Assembly (NCBI GenBank): GCA_030549775.1
Contig: CM060181.1
Span: 59,517,701-59,581,700 of the forward strand
Origin: Tamarix chinensis
Lineage: Eukaryota > Streptophyta > Magnoliopsida > Caryophyllales > Tamaricaceae
Length of the DNA stretch: 64,000 nucleotides
Direction: 5' to 3'
Made by a program: the position numbers and the translations under genes. Position 1 is the first letter of the stretch. Every line of letters starts with the position of its first letter. Positions 10,995 through 23,964 of this stretch are shown one piece after another. The notes under the pieces were generated by a model, which saw nothing but the letters and a program-made list of their open reading frames with translations, did not search any database and was not told where the DNA came from.

Positions 10995-13900
10995 CTAAAC
11001 ATATCCTAAATTTGATATTGTCATCATAAAATATATAAATAAAGTTCAGAAAATAACTTTAGCCCTCCTAAATCTAGAGTACCGGACCTGATTCTTCCCC
11101 AACCATTATTTGGTTGATTATTTACCAATTCGTAATCAATAAGCTAATAAATATCTTACCTTAACTAAAAATTGTTCCAACCTTAATCCATCCCCATCTT
11201 TTTCATCCATTCCATCCCATAAACTAACTTCGTTTCTATTTTTCTTTCCTCCTCTATTCTTGCTCATTTTCTTGAATTTTTCTTCATATTCTTAAAATTT
11301 TAGCTTTTAATTGTTTTCATTAAGCGATTTAGGGATAAGGTTTGTGTAATTGAAGAAAAATCACCTAATATTCTACTTAATTTCATAATTCATTACAAGG
11401 AGAATTGATTCATTATAACTTTGATTCTTGCTTTCTCTTATTTTTATTTTCAATTTATAAGTGTTTTTTATGGATTTTGATGATTTTGGTGCATAATTTT
11501 CAAGATGGATAAAAATGGTGATCTTGGGATAATTTTTGTGCAATCTTGGAGTTAGGATATTGGTAAACAAAATTATGCTAAGAATAGATAGGAATTGTGT
11601 GTTATTATGCTTGTTGAATAATGCACTTTTTTTAGCATTTTAGGGTCATTCGGTCACTCTATAGAATATGATGTTCCTTTTTGGTTTTTGATGATTCCAA
11701 TATATTACTTAGGTTGTTTAGGTGCAATTTTATTTATTAAAAGTCTTAACTTGAATTTGTATAATTAAAGTTATGACTTGATGATGTTTTGCATGAAGAA
11801 GGGTATTATGGACATTTTACACAAGCGTTGCATTTTTCCTAAAACATTTGGTGTTCTAATGTGTTCATATAGTATTCAATGAATATTATGCAAAAATTCT
11901 TGAGCTACATCATTATATGATGCAAGTTATGCTATTTTACTTTTCTTTCGGGTTTAGGGATATTTTTGTCTTTAAATCTAATTTGATTAATCAAATTTCA
12001 GAGTTCTAGCATGTGAATTAATTATTAGGGATTCTAAGCACATAATTCTATGATTTTTAGAGTATGATTAGTATTTTATTTATAATTTCAAAACTAATGG
12101 CATATTAGGGGTAATTTTGTCATTTTATACCTTAAGGCTTAATTAGATATTTCAGAATTAATGGTTGGTATGAGTGGATTTGAGCTGGTTAAAAGACTTT
12201 GTGAGTATCATTATATCCATATTTTTTCCACATTAGGGAGTCATAGGGTGTGATTCCTAATAATTTTTCTATATTTTGAGATCACGCATGACTCAATTGA
12301 GTTTAACCTAAAAATAGTTCTTTTATCCTATGAACTAATAGCACTCTCCACTCTTTTGACACCATATAAACTTAATGACTTTACTTAATTACTTTTAAGA
12401 AATGTGCAGGAACAGTGGTATTCTAACATCTCAAAGGATCTCTACACCCTATCAAGACTGTAGGAGCTACCGCCCAGGTCTCCATCAGAGGTATGCATGC
12501 CAAAAAAAGAAGAACGCGCGATTTTTTTAAAGCTAGTAGCATTCACCCAGGGACCATTGTAGGGCACTGTCACCTAGCAACAAGGTATAGCTGCCTAACA
12601 CGTGGGTATAGTTGACCATCATAGCACTAGGGGACATTTGTCCTATCTACTTGGTTAAACATTATAAATACCCTAGAAAGGTATCAAGTAAGGGGAATTA
12701 GGAATCAACATCAAATAAGGGAGATCGAGGAATCCTCAAAGAGAAAATAATAACAATGCCAATGGAAGAGTAGTAGAGAAAGAAAAAAAAAAGGAGGAGA
12801 GTCCTAGGAGAGCTCAATTGAGAGAGGAAAAGGAGTGATTAGGCTAGATAAGGGTTGGATTACCATGATCTACCTGTCCATTTCCTTCTTTCTCTTCTTT
12901 ATTTATGTTGGCTGGAAGAAGTTTAGCATCAGCTAGCTTTTTGGTGAAAGAGTTTGGAAATCCTTGTTACCATAATCATTGACATTTATAGTCATGTTGA
13001 GTTAAATGATATTTCATTTTATTACGATGCAATTGTCGAGGTGTTGAATGCTAGCCACATTAGGCACTCGTTTGAAGTCTACATCAACTTGGATAGTGTG
13101 CAAAACTTACGATGACAAATGGTGATAGGGTCAGCACTGAAGGGTGAAGAGACCTCGTAATGAATCCTCCAACCCTCACTATGTGACATTGCCAAGGCCC
13201 ATGCTCCGTGATGAAGATAGCCTAAGAGTATATTTCACCACTGAGTGAAACCTAGTGAGTCTAAGAGGATTAATATTCGTCAAGCCCAACATGCTATGAA
13301 TTGTCATAGGGTACACACACTTAGAGTTATAAACTCTCCTCTCATGACTCTATCTTCTTATTTCCGTCCCATCTATACTGTATTAAATTTATTAGCCTCT
13401 TGAGCATTTAATTATTTCTTTACATTTTCAACATCATCTTACTAACATTTAGTCACATAGTTTAACTTTAGCTAGCATATTTCATTCACTATTTTCCTTA
13501 TGGGATTGACATCCTCACATCACTTTACTACTTGAATTGACCATGTATACTTGCACAAATGTGTTGTGCTTCATTATTACGCTTACCCTACTAAACATTG
13601 TTGAACTAAGCACACACCACCAATGGTCATCAAGGATTGACCTTAATCATTGACTTAACTTTTGGAATAGTGAATTAATATAAATAGTGAATTTATATGA
13701 ATAGTGAATCTTGGTAATAAATAATCCTTACTAAAAAAAATATATATAAAATTCTTATTATACTTCTATATTTTCGGTTGTACATGGACAACATGTTGTG
13801 AACATTGACTCTATTTTTTTAAATTGGTGTATGAGCTCTAATTGTGATGGTAATTAATAACACACACACACACACATGTATGTATGATATTTTGAATAAT

Positions 13901-14048
13901 CTAGGTGATAAGTGGAATAACGGGTAACTTATTTATAATTCAAGTGTAAGACTAAATAGTAGTTTAGGTGAGTATCTTCGAGATGACCTCTAAGATATGG
14001 TTTGTAGTGGATGTCCTCCCTATTTATTTTTGTGACTATGATATTATA
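10995..14048. other. Unassigned intergenic DNA
   Basis: About 3 kb with no recognisable coding domain. It holds a TATAAATACCC site at 12663-12673 downstream of a less A+T-rich segment (12400-12660), a possible LTR or promoter remnant, and a short (CA)n at 13861-13876. The last ~150 bp loosely resemble 53050-53150. I cannot place it in L1-L4. Confidence 0.5.
12663..12670 (+). promoter_or_regulatory. Possible TATA box, unassigned repeat
   Basis: TATAAATA within CATTATAAATACCC, preceded by a relatively G+C-rich stretch and followed by purine-rich sequence with GGAGGAGAG. No gene follows. It may be the core promoter of an unrecognised LTR. Confidence 0.3.
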
Positions 14049-14174
14049 GCACCCCTAAATTTTACTATTAAAAAAATCATTTTAAAAATGGTTTGTGGAA
14101 GCCAAAGCACAAAATGCAGGGGTACCATGCAGTATCTAACATAAAGAAGGTACTTCTTATGCCCAATCCATGTC

Positions 14175-14320
14175 AAATATAATTCATTGAAATGAGATTT
14201 CAAAGATTATAAAACTAACTCATACCAAAATCAAGTGTAGGAAGCACTTGATAATACAAGATTATAAAAGGAGACAACAAGGAGATTAAATATAATTCAT
14301 TGAAATGAGATTTCAAAGAT
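14175..14320. repeat. 33-bp perfect direct repeat
   Basis: The same 33 bases (starting AAATATAATTCATTG) occur at 14175-14207 and 14288-14320, 113 bp apart, inside L2 #1. A local duplication. Confidence 0.9.
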
Positions 14321-15854
14321 GAAAATCCTAAAACATAGCACCAAGAAATAATTAGGTAACACTCCATAATCGTAAGTAATAAAAACTCACCATAGGCAAA
14401 GCAACAAAAAAAACATAAAAGATAATCAACAACATGCAAACATCATAGTTTGCTCTCCCAAAATCAACGTGATAAACATAGTGCCACAAACGTTGTATGG
14501 TTTCTCAAAACATATACCGTGTTGTGCGTTGATATAACACTCCAAAATTTATTACTAAAATATTTCACTCTAGCAAAAGTGTAATGATGATATAGTTGGG
14601 TGTTACTGCTATACTTGACATAAGTTTGGCTTACTATAACATCATTAAATTGAATACGAGGAAAAAAAATTAACAATTAAAACATAATAAAACAAAGGAT
14701 GAGAAATATTCATAAACTTATATAAGAGTTTGGAGGTTAGCTATGAATACAATATCCAAAATACATAAAAAGGGATACATTGGAACTAAGAGTCCCACAA
14801 GGTATTTGGGCCAAACCTATAAACCGAATTACATGACTTTACATCCTAAACCCTAAAGATAACATGGTCACTAATTTCCAAGCAAAGTATCATAGAGGTC
14901 CTCATCAACCTGCACAAAATTATCTAGGTTATTTGGTCGTGGGAATGAGAATTAGCCATGAAAAAGATGATCAATAAACTATGTGAAATACCCCAAAATC
15001 CTATTTTAGAGAATTATGGAAAATTAAGCATTTATTACAAAAATTAATTAAATAAATTATTTTATTAAAATAAGAGGGAGTAATTAAGGAAAAATCAAGA
15101 GGAAATTTATAAATAATTTAATTGCAGAAAAGTAGGGTGTTTTGCTAATTAAAATGGAATTTAGGAAAAATATTTTAAAAATCCTAAATTAGCTTAAAAA
15201 GGAAATTTAATTATTATTTTTATTAAAATATTATTATTTTCAGTACCCCAAATATTTTAAATACCCTCAACTCACCTATTTTTCTTTTTTTTTTCTTTTT
15301 TTCCCTTTTACTTTTTTTCTATTTCCTTCCTCTCCTTTCTCTTTTACTTTCTTCCCTTTCCCTTCCCTAAATTGGGCTAGCCCACCCATGTGGCCCAAAC
15401 CCTCTCCCTTCTCCCTTCCTCCTAGGCGGCCCAAGGCCCGCCGCTCCCTTTCTATCCCTCGCCAACCGTCGGCCTGGTCTGATTCTTTCTTTTCTTCTTT
15501 TCTCCCTGAACAAATCGGTCGCACCCCCTTCTTTCTTTCCCTTCTCCCTTGACCCTCTCTCTCCCCGATGCCCAACCCTTCCACTTCCTAATGCAGGTAC
15601 GCGGCCTCTGTGCCACCACATGCCGGCATGCTACCCTTATCCCTTTCCCTGACACCCCTCTCTCTCCTCCACCCAATTGCAGCCTCTCTCTCTCCTCATG
15701 CATACCTCTCTCCCCCTTCCTTTTTCCCTTTCTGATCTGTCATACCTGCAAAAATGGCAGGCCTTCTTTGGCCATTGGGCCACCAGTCGGCAACCTGCAT
15801 GTGTGCCACTGACCTTCCCTCTTCCCCCTCTGTTATTTCCCCTCATCCATGGCC

Positions 15855-15862
15855 TATAAATA
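15855..15862 (+). promoter_or_regulatory. TATA box of L1 copy 2
   Basis: TATAAATA in GGCCTATAAATACCC, at the same relative position as in L1 copies 1 and 3 and followed by the same kind of CCACC-rich leader. Confidence 0.65.
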
Positions 15863-16439
15863 CCCTTCCTCCACCCCCATTCAATCTTTTTCTCTCAACC
15901 TAGAAATCCACACCCTTGTGCGCTGCTGCCTGCTGTGCCGCCGCCATCAAGCACTGCCACCCAAACTACTCCCTACACCACCCTTCACCGAGCTATACCC
16001 CTCACCACCCTTAATACTCCCTACACAAGTCAACTTAGCTATGTAGAGTTGGCTATTCAACTAACCTTAACCCAGCCACCTCCACCTTTGCTTCGTCCTT
16101 CGCTACCACTCCTACTGCAACCACCACCCCTTATACCCTCCAAAATAACTAGCACACCTTCCCCTACCTTCCTTTTCCCCTACCTCCCTCTCCACCACTC
16201 TCGCCACCACACCGTCGCCGCCTGCGCTGCCACCTTTAGCTGTGCCACCACCACCACTCTAACCCTCTCCACCTAGGCATCCTCCACGACCTCAAATCCC
16301 CCTCTCATTTCTCCTCTCCTACCCTAAAACACCCAACTTTCTACCACTTTCCCCCTTTTTCTACCGTCGCCGGTGGCGCCAATCAGCATCAACCCTAAGT
16401 GGTACCCAAACCCTTAAAACCCTAGTTGTGATACCTTTT

Positions 16440-16757
16440 TCTCTTTTATTTATATTTTGATATTTTTATTATTATCAACTTATTATTATTATTAATGTGG
16501 ATATTATTATTGTTATTAAATCATTATTATTATTAAATACAGCTTCGAAAATATTAATACTACTATTATTATTAATGATCGAGCCTTTTTATTATTATTA
16601 GTATGATTACAATCATTTTATTATCATTAATATCATTTTTGTTCTTATTATCATTATTATTATTGTTGTTGTTGTTAATGCTAACTTAGGTATATTATTA
16701 CTATTACTATTACTATTATTGTAAAAATATTTGAACCCTTATATTATCATTATTTTG

Positions 16758-16798
<41 letters not shown>

Positions 16799-17045
16799 CC
16801 TTAGAAATATTAGTATTTTCTTAATGTTACTATTATTATATTATTATTATTTATCACTAACCCTACTATTAGCCTTAACCTTAAGAATATTAGGGTTTCT
16901 CTTACTATGAGTATTAGTATTACTATTATTAGTAATATCATTATTTTTGCTACCACTAGTATTAGTACTATAATTAGAAGAAATAAAGATATTAGCTTTA
17001 ACAATATAAATATGGCTATAAATATTAACATAAACATATTTTGAC
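16440..17045. repeat. Triplet microsatellite zone of L1 copy 2
   Basis: Interspersed TTA, GTT and ACT triplet runs, the longest an uninterrupted ATT run at about 16757-16798. It sits between leader and conserved block as in the other copies. Confidence 0.9.
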
Positions 17046-17199
17046 TAGTAATACACTAATAGGCTAACTTGAGAAGAAAATTCCTATTTTTACTTGTAAA
17101 GTTTCTTTTAATAATAGTAACCCTAATATTAGAATAAAGTAGGAAATAATAGTATTTTTGGCATGAGGGAAATTAATCATTAGTTTTTCCCTCTTATAG

Positions 17200-17391
17200 G
17201 TGAGCCTAGTCAAAACCCTAATGAGGTGTAGGAGCGTGCTCCAAGACGGGTGTCATGTTAGGTAAGGATTTAGCCAAAACCCTATGTGTGTTATGTACCT
17301 TTTATGCCTTGTATACCATGTATCATGATATGTTATGTATCTTATGATTATCATTATAACTGTTTTATGTGTAGCGCAGCTTGAAGTTGAG
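17200..17391 (+). other. Length-conserved 192-bp block with splice-like signals (L1 copy 2)
   Basis: TTTTTCCCTCTTATAG precedes position 17200. A donor-like TTAG|GTAAGG lies at 17261/17262, an acceptor-like TGTGTAG ends at 17374, and a donor-like GAG|GTATAC lies at 17391/17392. It includes a perfect GGAGC-GT-GCTCC hairpin at 17231-17242. Spacing is identical to copies 1 and 3. Confidence 0.55.
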
Positions 17392-18379
17392 GTATACTCA
17401 TGTGTTTTCTTATGTCATGTGTATAATATGTATATGTTGTGATTATGATACGATGTGATGTGGCCCCTTAGGACATGCATGTTAGGGTATTTAATGTAAT
17501 GATATGGGGTGAAAAGATGAAAATGGAAAATGGGGAAGTGAGTGGACCAAGGGGAAGTAAGTTGACGAAGGGGAAGTGAGTTGACCAAGGGACATGGATT
17601 TTGGCCTAAATATCTTATGATCCATGAGAGGGAAATTAAAAGGGGACAATGAATAAAATAAAAGAGTGGGTGAACTTTGCATGTGAATTCTAGGGTTTGC
17701 AAAGGAATTCTAGGGTTTTGCATGAAAACTTCTTGGGTTTTCCTTAGGGTGTAAGGAATGTAAGGGAAGAGTTGTTTGGATGATTGGGGACTTTGGGGGG
17801 AAAATAGTATGTGGGTTAGTACAAGGGTGCACAGGAGACCTGGCTAGGGTTTGGGAGGAAAACCCTAATTTGAGATGGTGGTGAAAGTAAAAATAATTGA
17901 GGGTAAGTGGAGTATGAGATGAGGGTGGAGGAATGTCATGTGTAGGGTGAGTATGGGTATCATGGGAAAACAAGAGTGGAAGGTGAGAAATGGAGGCGTG
18001 ACATGTGGAAAGAAGGATGCTAGGGTTTGGTGTGGCCACCCAGGGTTTCGTGGTCACACGTATATTTAGGGGAGTAAAGTGAAATGATGAGGGTTGAATA
18101 TAAGGGATGTGATGTGTGGGATGTTAAACGACCTCAATTGTGGGAGGCAGAGAAGGATAGGCCACATAAGCCCACATTAGGATTTTTGGAGAAAACCTTA
18201 GGGTAAGGCAGTGAGTGGACTTAGAGTTGTAAGATAGTGGGCCTTGACCCACACACTTAGGATTTGGGCCTGTAGTGTGAGTAAGTGGAGGAAGGAAAGG
18301 ATGTTGAAGTGTGTTAGGAGGTGTAGAAGTCTCAAGATATGGGATGGGCACTCTTGGGAGGATAAGTGTAGATGGAGTT

Positions 18380-19961
18380 TGATATATGGGATTTATATGT
18401 TATTTTCCTAAGTAAAAATGTCATTTATTCCTCATTATTTTTATAAGATTTAATATTTTCTTGAGTTTTTCTCTTTGGATAGATTTTGCAAGAAAAGATA
18501 AAAATGAAGAAATTCAAAGGAGAAATCAATGGAAAGAGGAAATAAAGCAAAGGACACATCAAGAGATAAGGAATTAATGGAAGAAAAGACCAGAAATGAA
18601 GAATATACATCAAAGGGAAGCTTGTGTTGAAATTTCATAAAGAGATAATGAAGGAACAAGAAACATGATACCCCGTGTTTCCTAAACAAGGGTCTTGTTT
18701 TTCTGTCAGCACACAAAATCTCAGTTTTCAAAATTCAGTATTTGGCAAAGAATTCAAGAAAAAACATGGAGGTCTAGTGTTTCCCAACACGGACCGTGTT
18801 TTTCTTAATTTTTGTAACCTTTTGCATAAATTTTTCCTTGATATATTTCTAAAGTTTTGAACCTTCGAAAGTCTGTTCTAGGGAGTTTGAGAGTTGGATT
18901 CTCTCTTTTTCTCTATATTCTCTAGATACCACATGTAATTCATAATTCCAATTCTCTTTCTCTCCATTGTATTCAATTGAATAATCAACACTCTACAATT
19001 CAAGTCGATAAGTTCTTCTCCATTCTTCTCTTAATTGCAAGTTTTAAGTTTTGATTGAATGCAAATAAATTCCCTTTATTGCATTATTATTTCTCTTACT
19101 TTTAGTATTTCATTGTTAATTTATTCATGATCATTGATGTTAATTATAGATTACTGCATTTAATTGTGTATTATTGCAATTATGAAGATAGTAGCATAAA
19201 TAGTAGAGGGTAGGAGGATTTGATGATGGAATTAGGGTTTTGCATATGATAATTTAATTTGAATTTTTAAATTATAAATGAAATTTAATTGAATTAATAG
19301 ATGAAATTGAATGATCTCGCACCATAGGTTAAGAATTTAAACTAATTAGATTGATCACCTATTTAGTTTAGATCTTAATCAATTCGAGAATAATGGAATT
19401 AATACGTAATTGTTAATTCATGTTTCCAAAGTAGAAAAAAAAGGTTAATTATTAATCTTGTCTATTAATTTGTATGATTTCATGATCTAAGCTTATGTGA
19501 TTGTGGTCATAGTTGACCGCTTTCCATTCATAATGCTGCCATTAATTGAATCTAGCGTTCTTAACCTAGGTTATTTATTAGTTAGGTGATAAATTGAGAG
19601 CTTATTCAATTTATTAGAATTAAGAGAAAGTAAAGAGATGAATTATTATGAGTTTCTGAAGGTCAACGTTAAATCATTTAGAATCATTCTTTTCTCCAGG
19701 ATTATTTGATATCCTAGTTCCATAATCAATATCTTCCTATCCTTATTCCTTAATTATTGAGTAAAATGTTTTATTATTTTTCCATAGTATAGAATGTAGT
19801 GATAGAAATAAATGTTATTGCATAACCGGAGTTTTAACATTGATTATAGAATTATTGATTATATACCATTCCTTGTGGGTTCGACTCCTTCTTGCCATCT
19901 ATTATGTATTTGGAAATTAGGATTTATTTATTATATTTGTTGTGCATACGGCAATGCATCA
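18380..19961 (+). mobile_element. L4 LTR-like insertion (probable solo LTR), nested in L1 copy 2
   Basis: The 1,582-bp insertion begins TGATATATGG and ends GCAATGCATCA. It is flanked by a perfect 5-bp duplication GAGTT (18375-18379 and 19962-19966). Removing it rejoins 'gatggagtt' with 'ggtcatgcatgtctagggt', which matches uninterrupted L1 copy 1 near 9850-9870. TGAT/ATCA ends plus a 5-bp duplication fit a solo LTR. No domain is seen in its short frames (minus 18425-18731, plus 18675-18860). The orientation given is arbitrary. Confidence 0.85.
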
Positions 19962-20054
19962 GAGTTGGTCATGCATGTCTAGGGTGAAACCTATTGAATA
20001 AGATGTAGTAAGACACAAATTATTTAAAGTGGAAGATTATTAGGTTGGGCCCAG

Positions 20055-20180
20055 ACCGATCCACCGGTATAGTAGTAGCCAAGTGCCGGGGTGCCCTAGA
20101 GACTGATCCACCGACATATAATAGCGGTCAGGTGTGTTCTGCCTTGTACGTTTCTGATCAATCGACTATAATAGTGGGGT
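20055..20180 (+). repeat. ~50-bp tandem units (L1 copy 2, three units)
   Basis: Three diverged occurrences of the CCACCGGCTATAATAGTGG unit, near 20069, 20105 and 20156. Fewer than in L1 copies 1 and 3, so the array size varies between insertions. Confidence 0.75.
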
Positions 20181-20363
20181 TCCCGTACTCGTATGGATTG
20201 ATAAAGAGTATGGTGTGAAATGAGTATTGAAAAAAGAATAAATAATCAGTTTATCTAGACTATAACTTGGCCTTTATTTATCTGTAATGATTGTATGTTG
20301 TTATGTGATCATGCTTGTATTATATGCCTTTATGTGTTGGCCTTAGTTTTATGGTTACCTTGC

Positions 20364-20419
20364 TTAGTACGTAGCGTACTGACCATCCATTTTATGGGTG
20401 CTGTTCATTCCCATGAGCA
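20364..20419 (+). other. Two adjacent hairpins near the 3' end of L1 copy 2
   Basis: TTAGTACGTAGCGTACTGA (20364-20382) is nearly a perfect palindrome. It is followed by TGTTCA (20402-20407) and TGAGCA (20414-20419), which can pair with one G:U. Same order and spacing class as in copies 1 and 3. Confidence 0.6.
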
Positions 20420-22999
20420 GAAGGCCCCACTGAGTTTGTGTAAGTTGGTGATACTATTTTCGATGCCTTTGATGCTTACGAGGCATCGAGAGGGGTTGAG
20501 TGTTGAGCATGGACTTGGTCTAGGATCAAGAGCGACGTATTTGGACTTACTTCTTATGTTCTCTTATTTTGTATCTATTTATTCAAACTCATTTTATTTT
20601 ACTGTAGATTTATTTCCCTTTCAGGAATTTTACTTATGTACCCTTGGATTGTAACTCTTTACACGTACTCTAATTTCTATATTATGGATGCTTTAATGCT
20701 TTTATGAAGCCTTGCTTTGAGTTTGAATTATGATGGTTGTTAATTATTTTTAGCCTTGTCGTTAGTACGAGACCGACCGGAGGGCTGGGCTTGTACTGAT
20801 CACAGTGGTCATATCCCCGAAATTCATAAGTTTGTTTTATTCAATTCTAGTGAATCTTTTAATAAAATAAAAATTTTCAGTAGTGAATTTTGAGGGTGTT
20901 ACACTATGTACTGAGTAAAGGAATAATACGATCGTAGTAGGGTTACACATAATATATAAAGCCAATTATAAGAGTAACCATACATAATGACCACATATGG
21001 TACAATGCAAGAGGATAATTGAAGTAGAACTACATTATTAGGCATAGCCACAATCCATTTCTTATTATCATTTACTTTAGGACCCCACAATTCTTAATCT
21101 AGTGAAATAAACTAAAAACCTCCTAGGGAAAAATGCATTTGATCATTATTAATAAGCTAGTGTAACAAACTCAACATTTATCATAACAATACGCTCTTAC
21201 CCACTATTCTAAAACCAATGGAGTAGTCTAAAGCACCTTCTAGAGAAGAACACACCTGCTAATATTATTAATCTGGTGGAACGGACTCAACACCTCAGTC
21301 CTAACTTACTTGATCTTTCACTTCAAGTGATTAATATCTTATTCATAATTATTTATTTCAATATCATCATGCAAACACACATGTAGATATAAAAGAAAAA
21401 TAATAAAGCTTAACATAGTTATTAAAATACGTAAAACACGACCACGTGAATGTTAGGACATTCCCCAAGGAAAAATGTCATATTTCCCTTAAGAAACCAT
21501 AATTTTATAAGATAAGAATAACTCCTTCCATAATACTCATTTTACCACTAAATTTATCACACATATTTAAAATATTATTGTTAAAAAGGTATCCAAAATT
21601 CAAGGTCTAAATCTAATGTCTTACATAAGCAATAGTAATTTGCCTTTAGGGCTACTATTCCTAATTCCGTATGAAAACCCTAATTTTACAAATTAGGCAT
21701 AAATTTTCCTATAAGACTAATATAAATACCAAATAAAATAAAAATTCCTAAAATAACATTTTTAACATCATACTTGGAAATCGATGTCTAACTCCAACAT
21801 CTTACACATATGATAATGGCCATATTGACACCAAAATATCCTTAAGATGGCCAATATGTCCATATTCTCAGAAATACCTTATGAGTATAATATTATCGAT
21901 TCCCAAATTTTAATATACAACATCATGACATATCTTTACCACATTAACTTATCATTTTCCATACTCTATAAAACCACATTAAAATACCAGAGGTGCTAAC
22001 ACACTTAGGGCTTCAAAGTGGAACTCATAACACCAATAACAAATAAATTTATGCTCTTCACATATTACTCACTTTCCATAGATTCGATACCACATCATCA
22101 CAAAAAAAATTATCAAAATAAAATTATCATCATAATTATTCAAACCATGTGGTTTCATACATAATACATATAACATTCAAAAACCCTAATTATGACATGC
22201 ATCCTTACCAAAAATGTCTTCGGTCCCTAAGAATGTATAAACCATAAGATTATTGCTTTGAGACCACAAAAAAATAAATACCCCACTTTTTAGGGTCTTT
22301 AATTTGTATTAATTTATGAATTTTATTGTGATTTAAATGTGTTTAATATTATTTTAGAGGTGCGTCTAATGTTAGTATGGTTGTGGTTGAGCTTGTCTTA
22401 GATTTTGGAAGATAATTGATTTTACCAAAAAAAACCATTTGACTAGTTGGAGGTACCAATCAATTAGTTTATTCATTAAATTTTAGTTTTGAAAGTCAAT
22501 GAACTTATTAATTGGTTTAGAGTACCAGTCAATTATTTCGACTGAATCGATTGTTCTTTGTGTTTGACTTTTACTGCGAATCTTTTCCCAAAAAAATTAT
22601 GGCATCATGATTTTTTCTCAGAGGTTTGTTGATGATTTTTACAAAACTTTTGAACATGCCTAACTTGTTTTATCAATGTTTAACGGATTCATGGGGGAGA
22701 ATTTTCTTATAAGTTACTTTCATAACTTTAAATCATTTGGCATATTCTTCTTCTTTTTCTTCTCTCTCTTCTATGAGATTCTTGATTTAGTGACCCATCC
22801 CTACATCCTCTAAATGTCAAGGACTTTGATCCCCTTTTCTTGTTACCTTTATTCCCTTCTTGTGTTCAAAATTTTAGAGGCACATTGCCCAAGAACATTT
22901 TAGTTTTCCCCATTTGATCTCAAAGACTGAAATACTAGCTTTGAATCATTGAAAATGTGCACTTGAAAGCTTGGATTACAGGGAAGGGTTTAGAGTGTC

Positions 23000-23006
23000 T
23001 ATATAA
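23000..23006 (+). promoter_or_regulatory. TATA box of plus-strand L2
   Basis: TATATAA in GTCTATATAACCTCC, about 725 bp from the LTR start and followed by a pyrimidine-rich leader. L2 at 58242-61674 has TATAAATA at a comparable distance. Confidence 0.5.
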
Positions 23007-23964
23007 CCTCCTTACCCTACTTTTTCCCACCAAAAACCCTTTGTAATCCAACCCTAGAGGCTTCATTTTCTTCCTTCTTCCCTAACTGCCCTATTTTTTT
23101 CATACTTATTTTGCCCACATTTCCTATTCTTGAATTTCATTTTTGATCTTCCTTTCCTCTTCTAATCATTAATCATTAATCTAGCTCCTTCTTGTTTTGA
23201 TATTAAATAAGATGAGGTTGTGAAAGGAGTGAGGAATTATCTTCTATCTCTTGTGTTCTCTATTTTCCTTTAAGAATGTGGGTTTGCTTGGATATCCTTC
23301 CTTGGTCTCTAATTTTATGAGATCTTCTTTGCATGATTTCAAAGGTTCTACTTAGTTTTACTCTTGCTTTCTTTAAAGGTGTTCTAGTGTTGGAAAGGAG
23401 TTTGGATTTTCAAAGTTTTTTGTTCTCTTTGGTCGGTTGTTGAGTCCTTTTGAGGTAAACCATTGTCTTTCCTAATTTATGAAAATAATGGTATGAGTAA
23501 GTGAAGTTTATGTTATATGTTGTAGTACAAATATAAGTTCTAATATTAAAAATGTATAGAGGAGGCTGATGTCGGATAAATGAAAGAGTTGGTAGGAAGC
23601 TTGACTTGATGTCTTGTATGCATAAGCCTCATAAATATAATTTTAGATTCTTAATGACCTTGAATATTTAGATCATATTAGGTGATATTAGTATGTGTGA
23701 TATGATGGATAGATTGTTGTATAACGGCCTATTATGAAGAGAATGTGATGTATCACTTCCCTGCTTTTATTTATGTTCATAAGGCGCAAGTATGATTTTA
23801 TTATGCCATTAAGATCCTCAGTATGGTTATGATGTTTTGCATGATAATCTATGATAATTTCTTATTAAGAAGAGTGAGTGAGCTATGATGGATGTTGATT
23901 TTGATTGAGTAAAGTTTTTCAAAATGTGATTGTGTGTCATTTGCTTAGTGGGTGTTGTTTATGC

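Larger units (their letters stand above)
14984..20903 (+). mobile_element. L1 giant LTR-like element, copy 2 (carries L4)
   Basis: Begins TGAAATACCCCAAAATCC and ends GAGGGTGTTACA. A perfect 5-bp target duplication CTATG lies at 14979-14983 and 20904-20908. It shows the full family order: A+T-rich 5' part, pyrimidine-rich leader, TATA box at 15855, triplet zone, 192-bp block, tandem units, hairpins, 3' end. An L4 insertion at 18380-19961 interrupts it, so the L1 sequence itself is about 4.3 kb. No retroviral domain is recognised. The ends and duplication fit a solo LTR inserted into L2 #1. Confidence 0.85.

Noticed and set aside
19878..19888. GGTTCGACTCC resembling a tRNA T-arm or B box
   Set aside because: No acceptor stem, D-arm or A box fits upstream; it lies inside the L4 LTR-like insertion.
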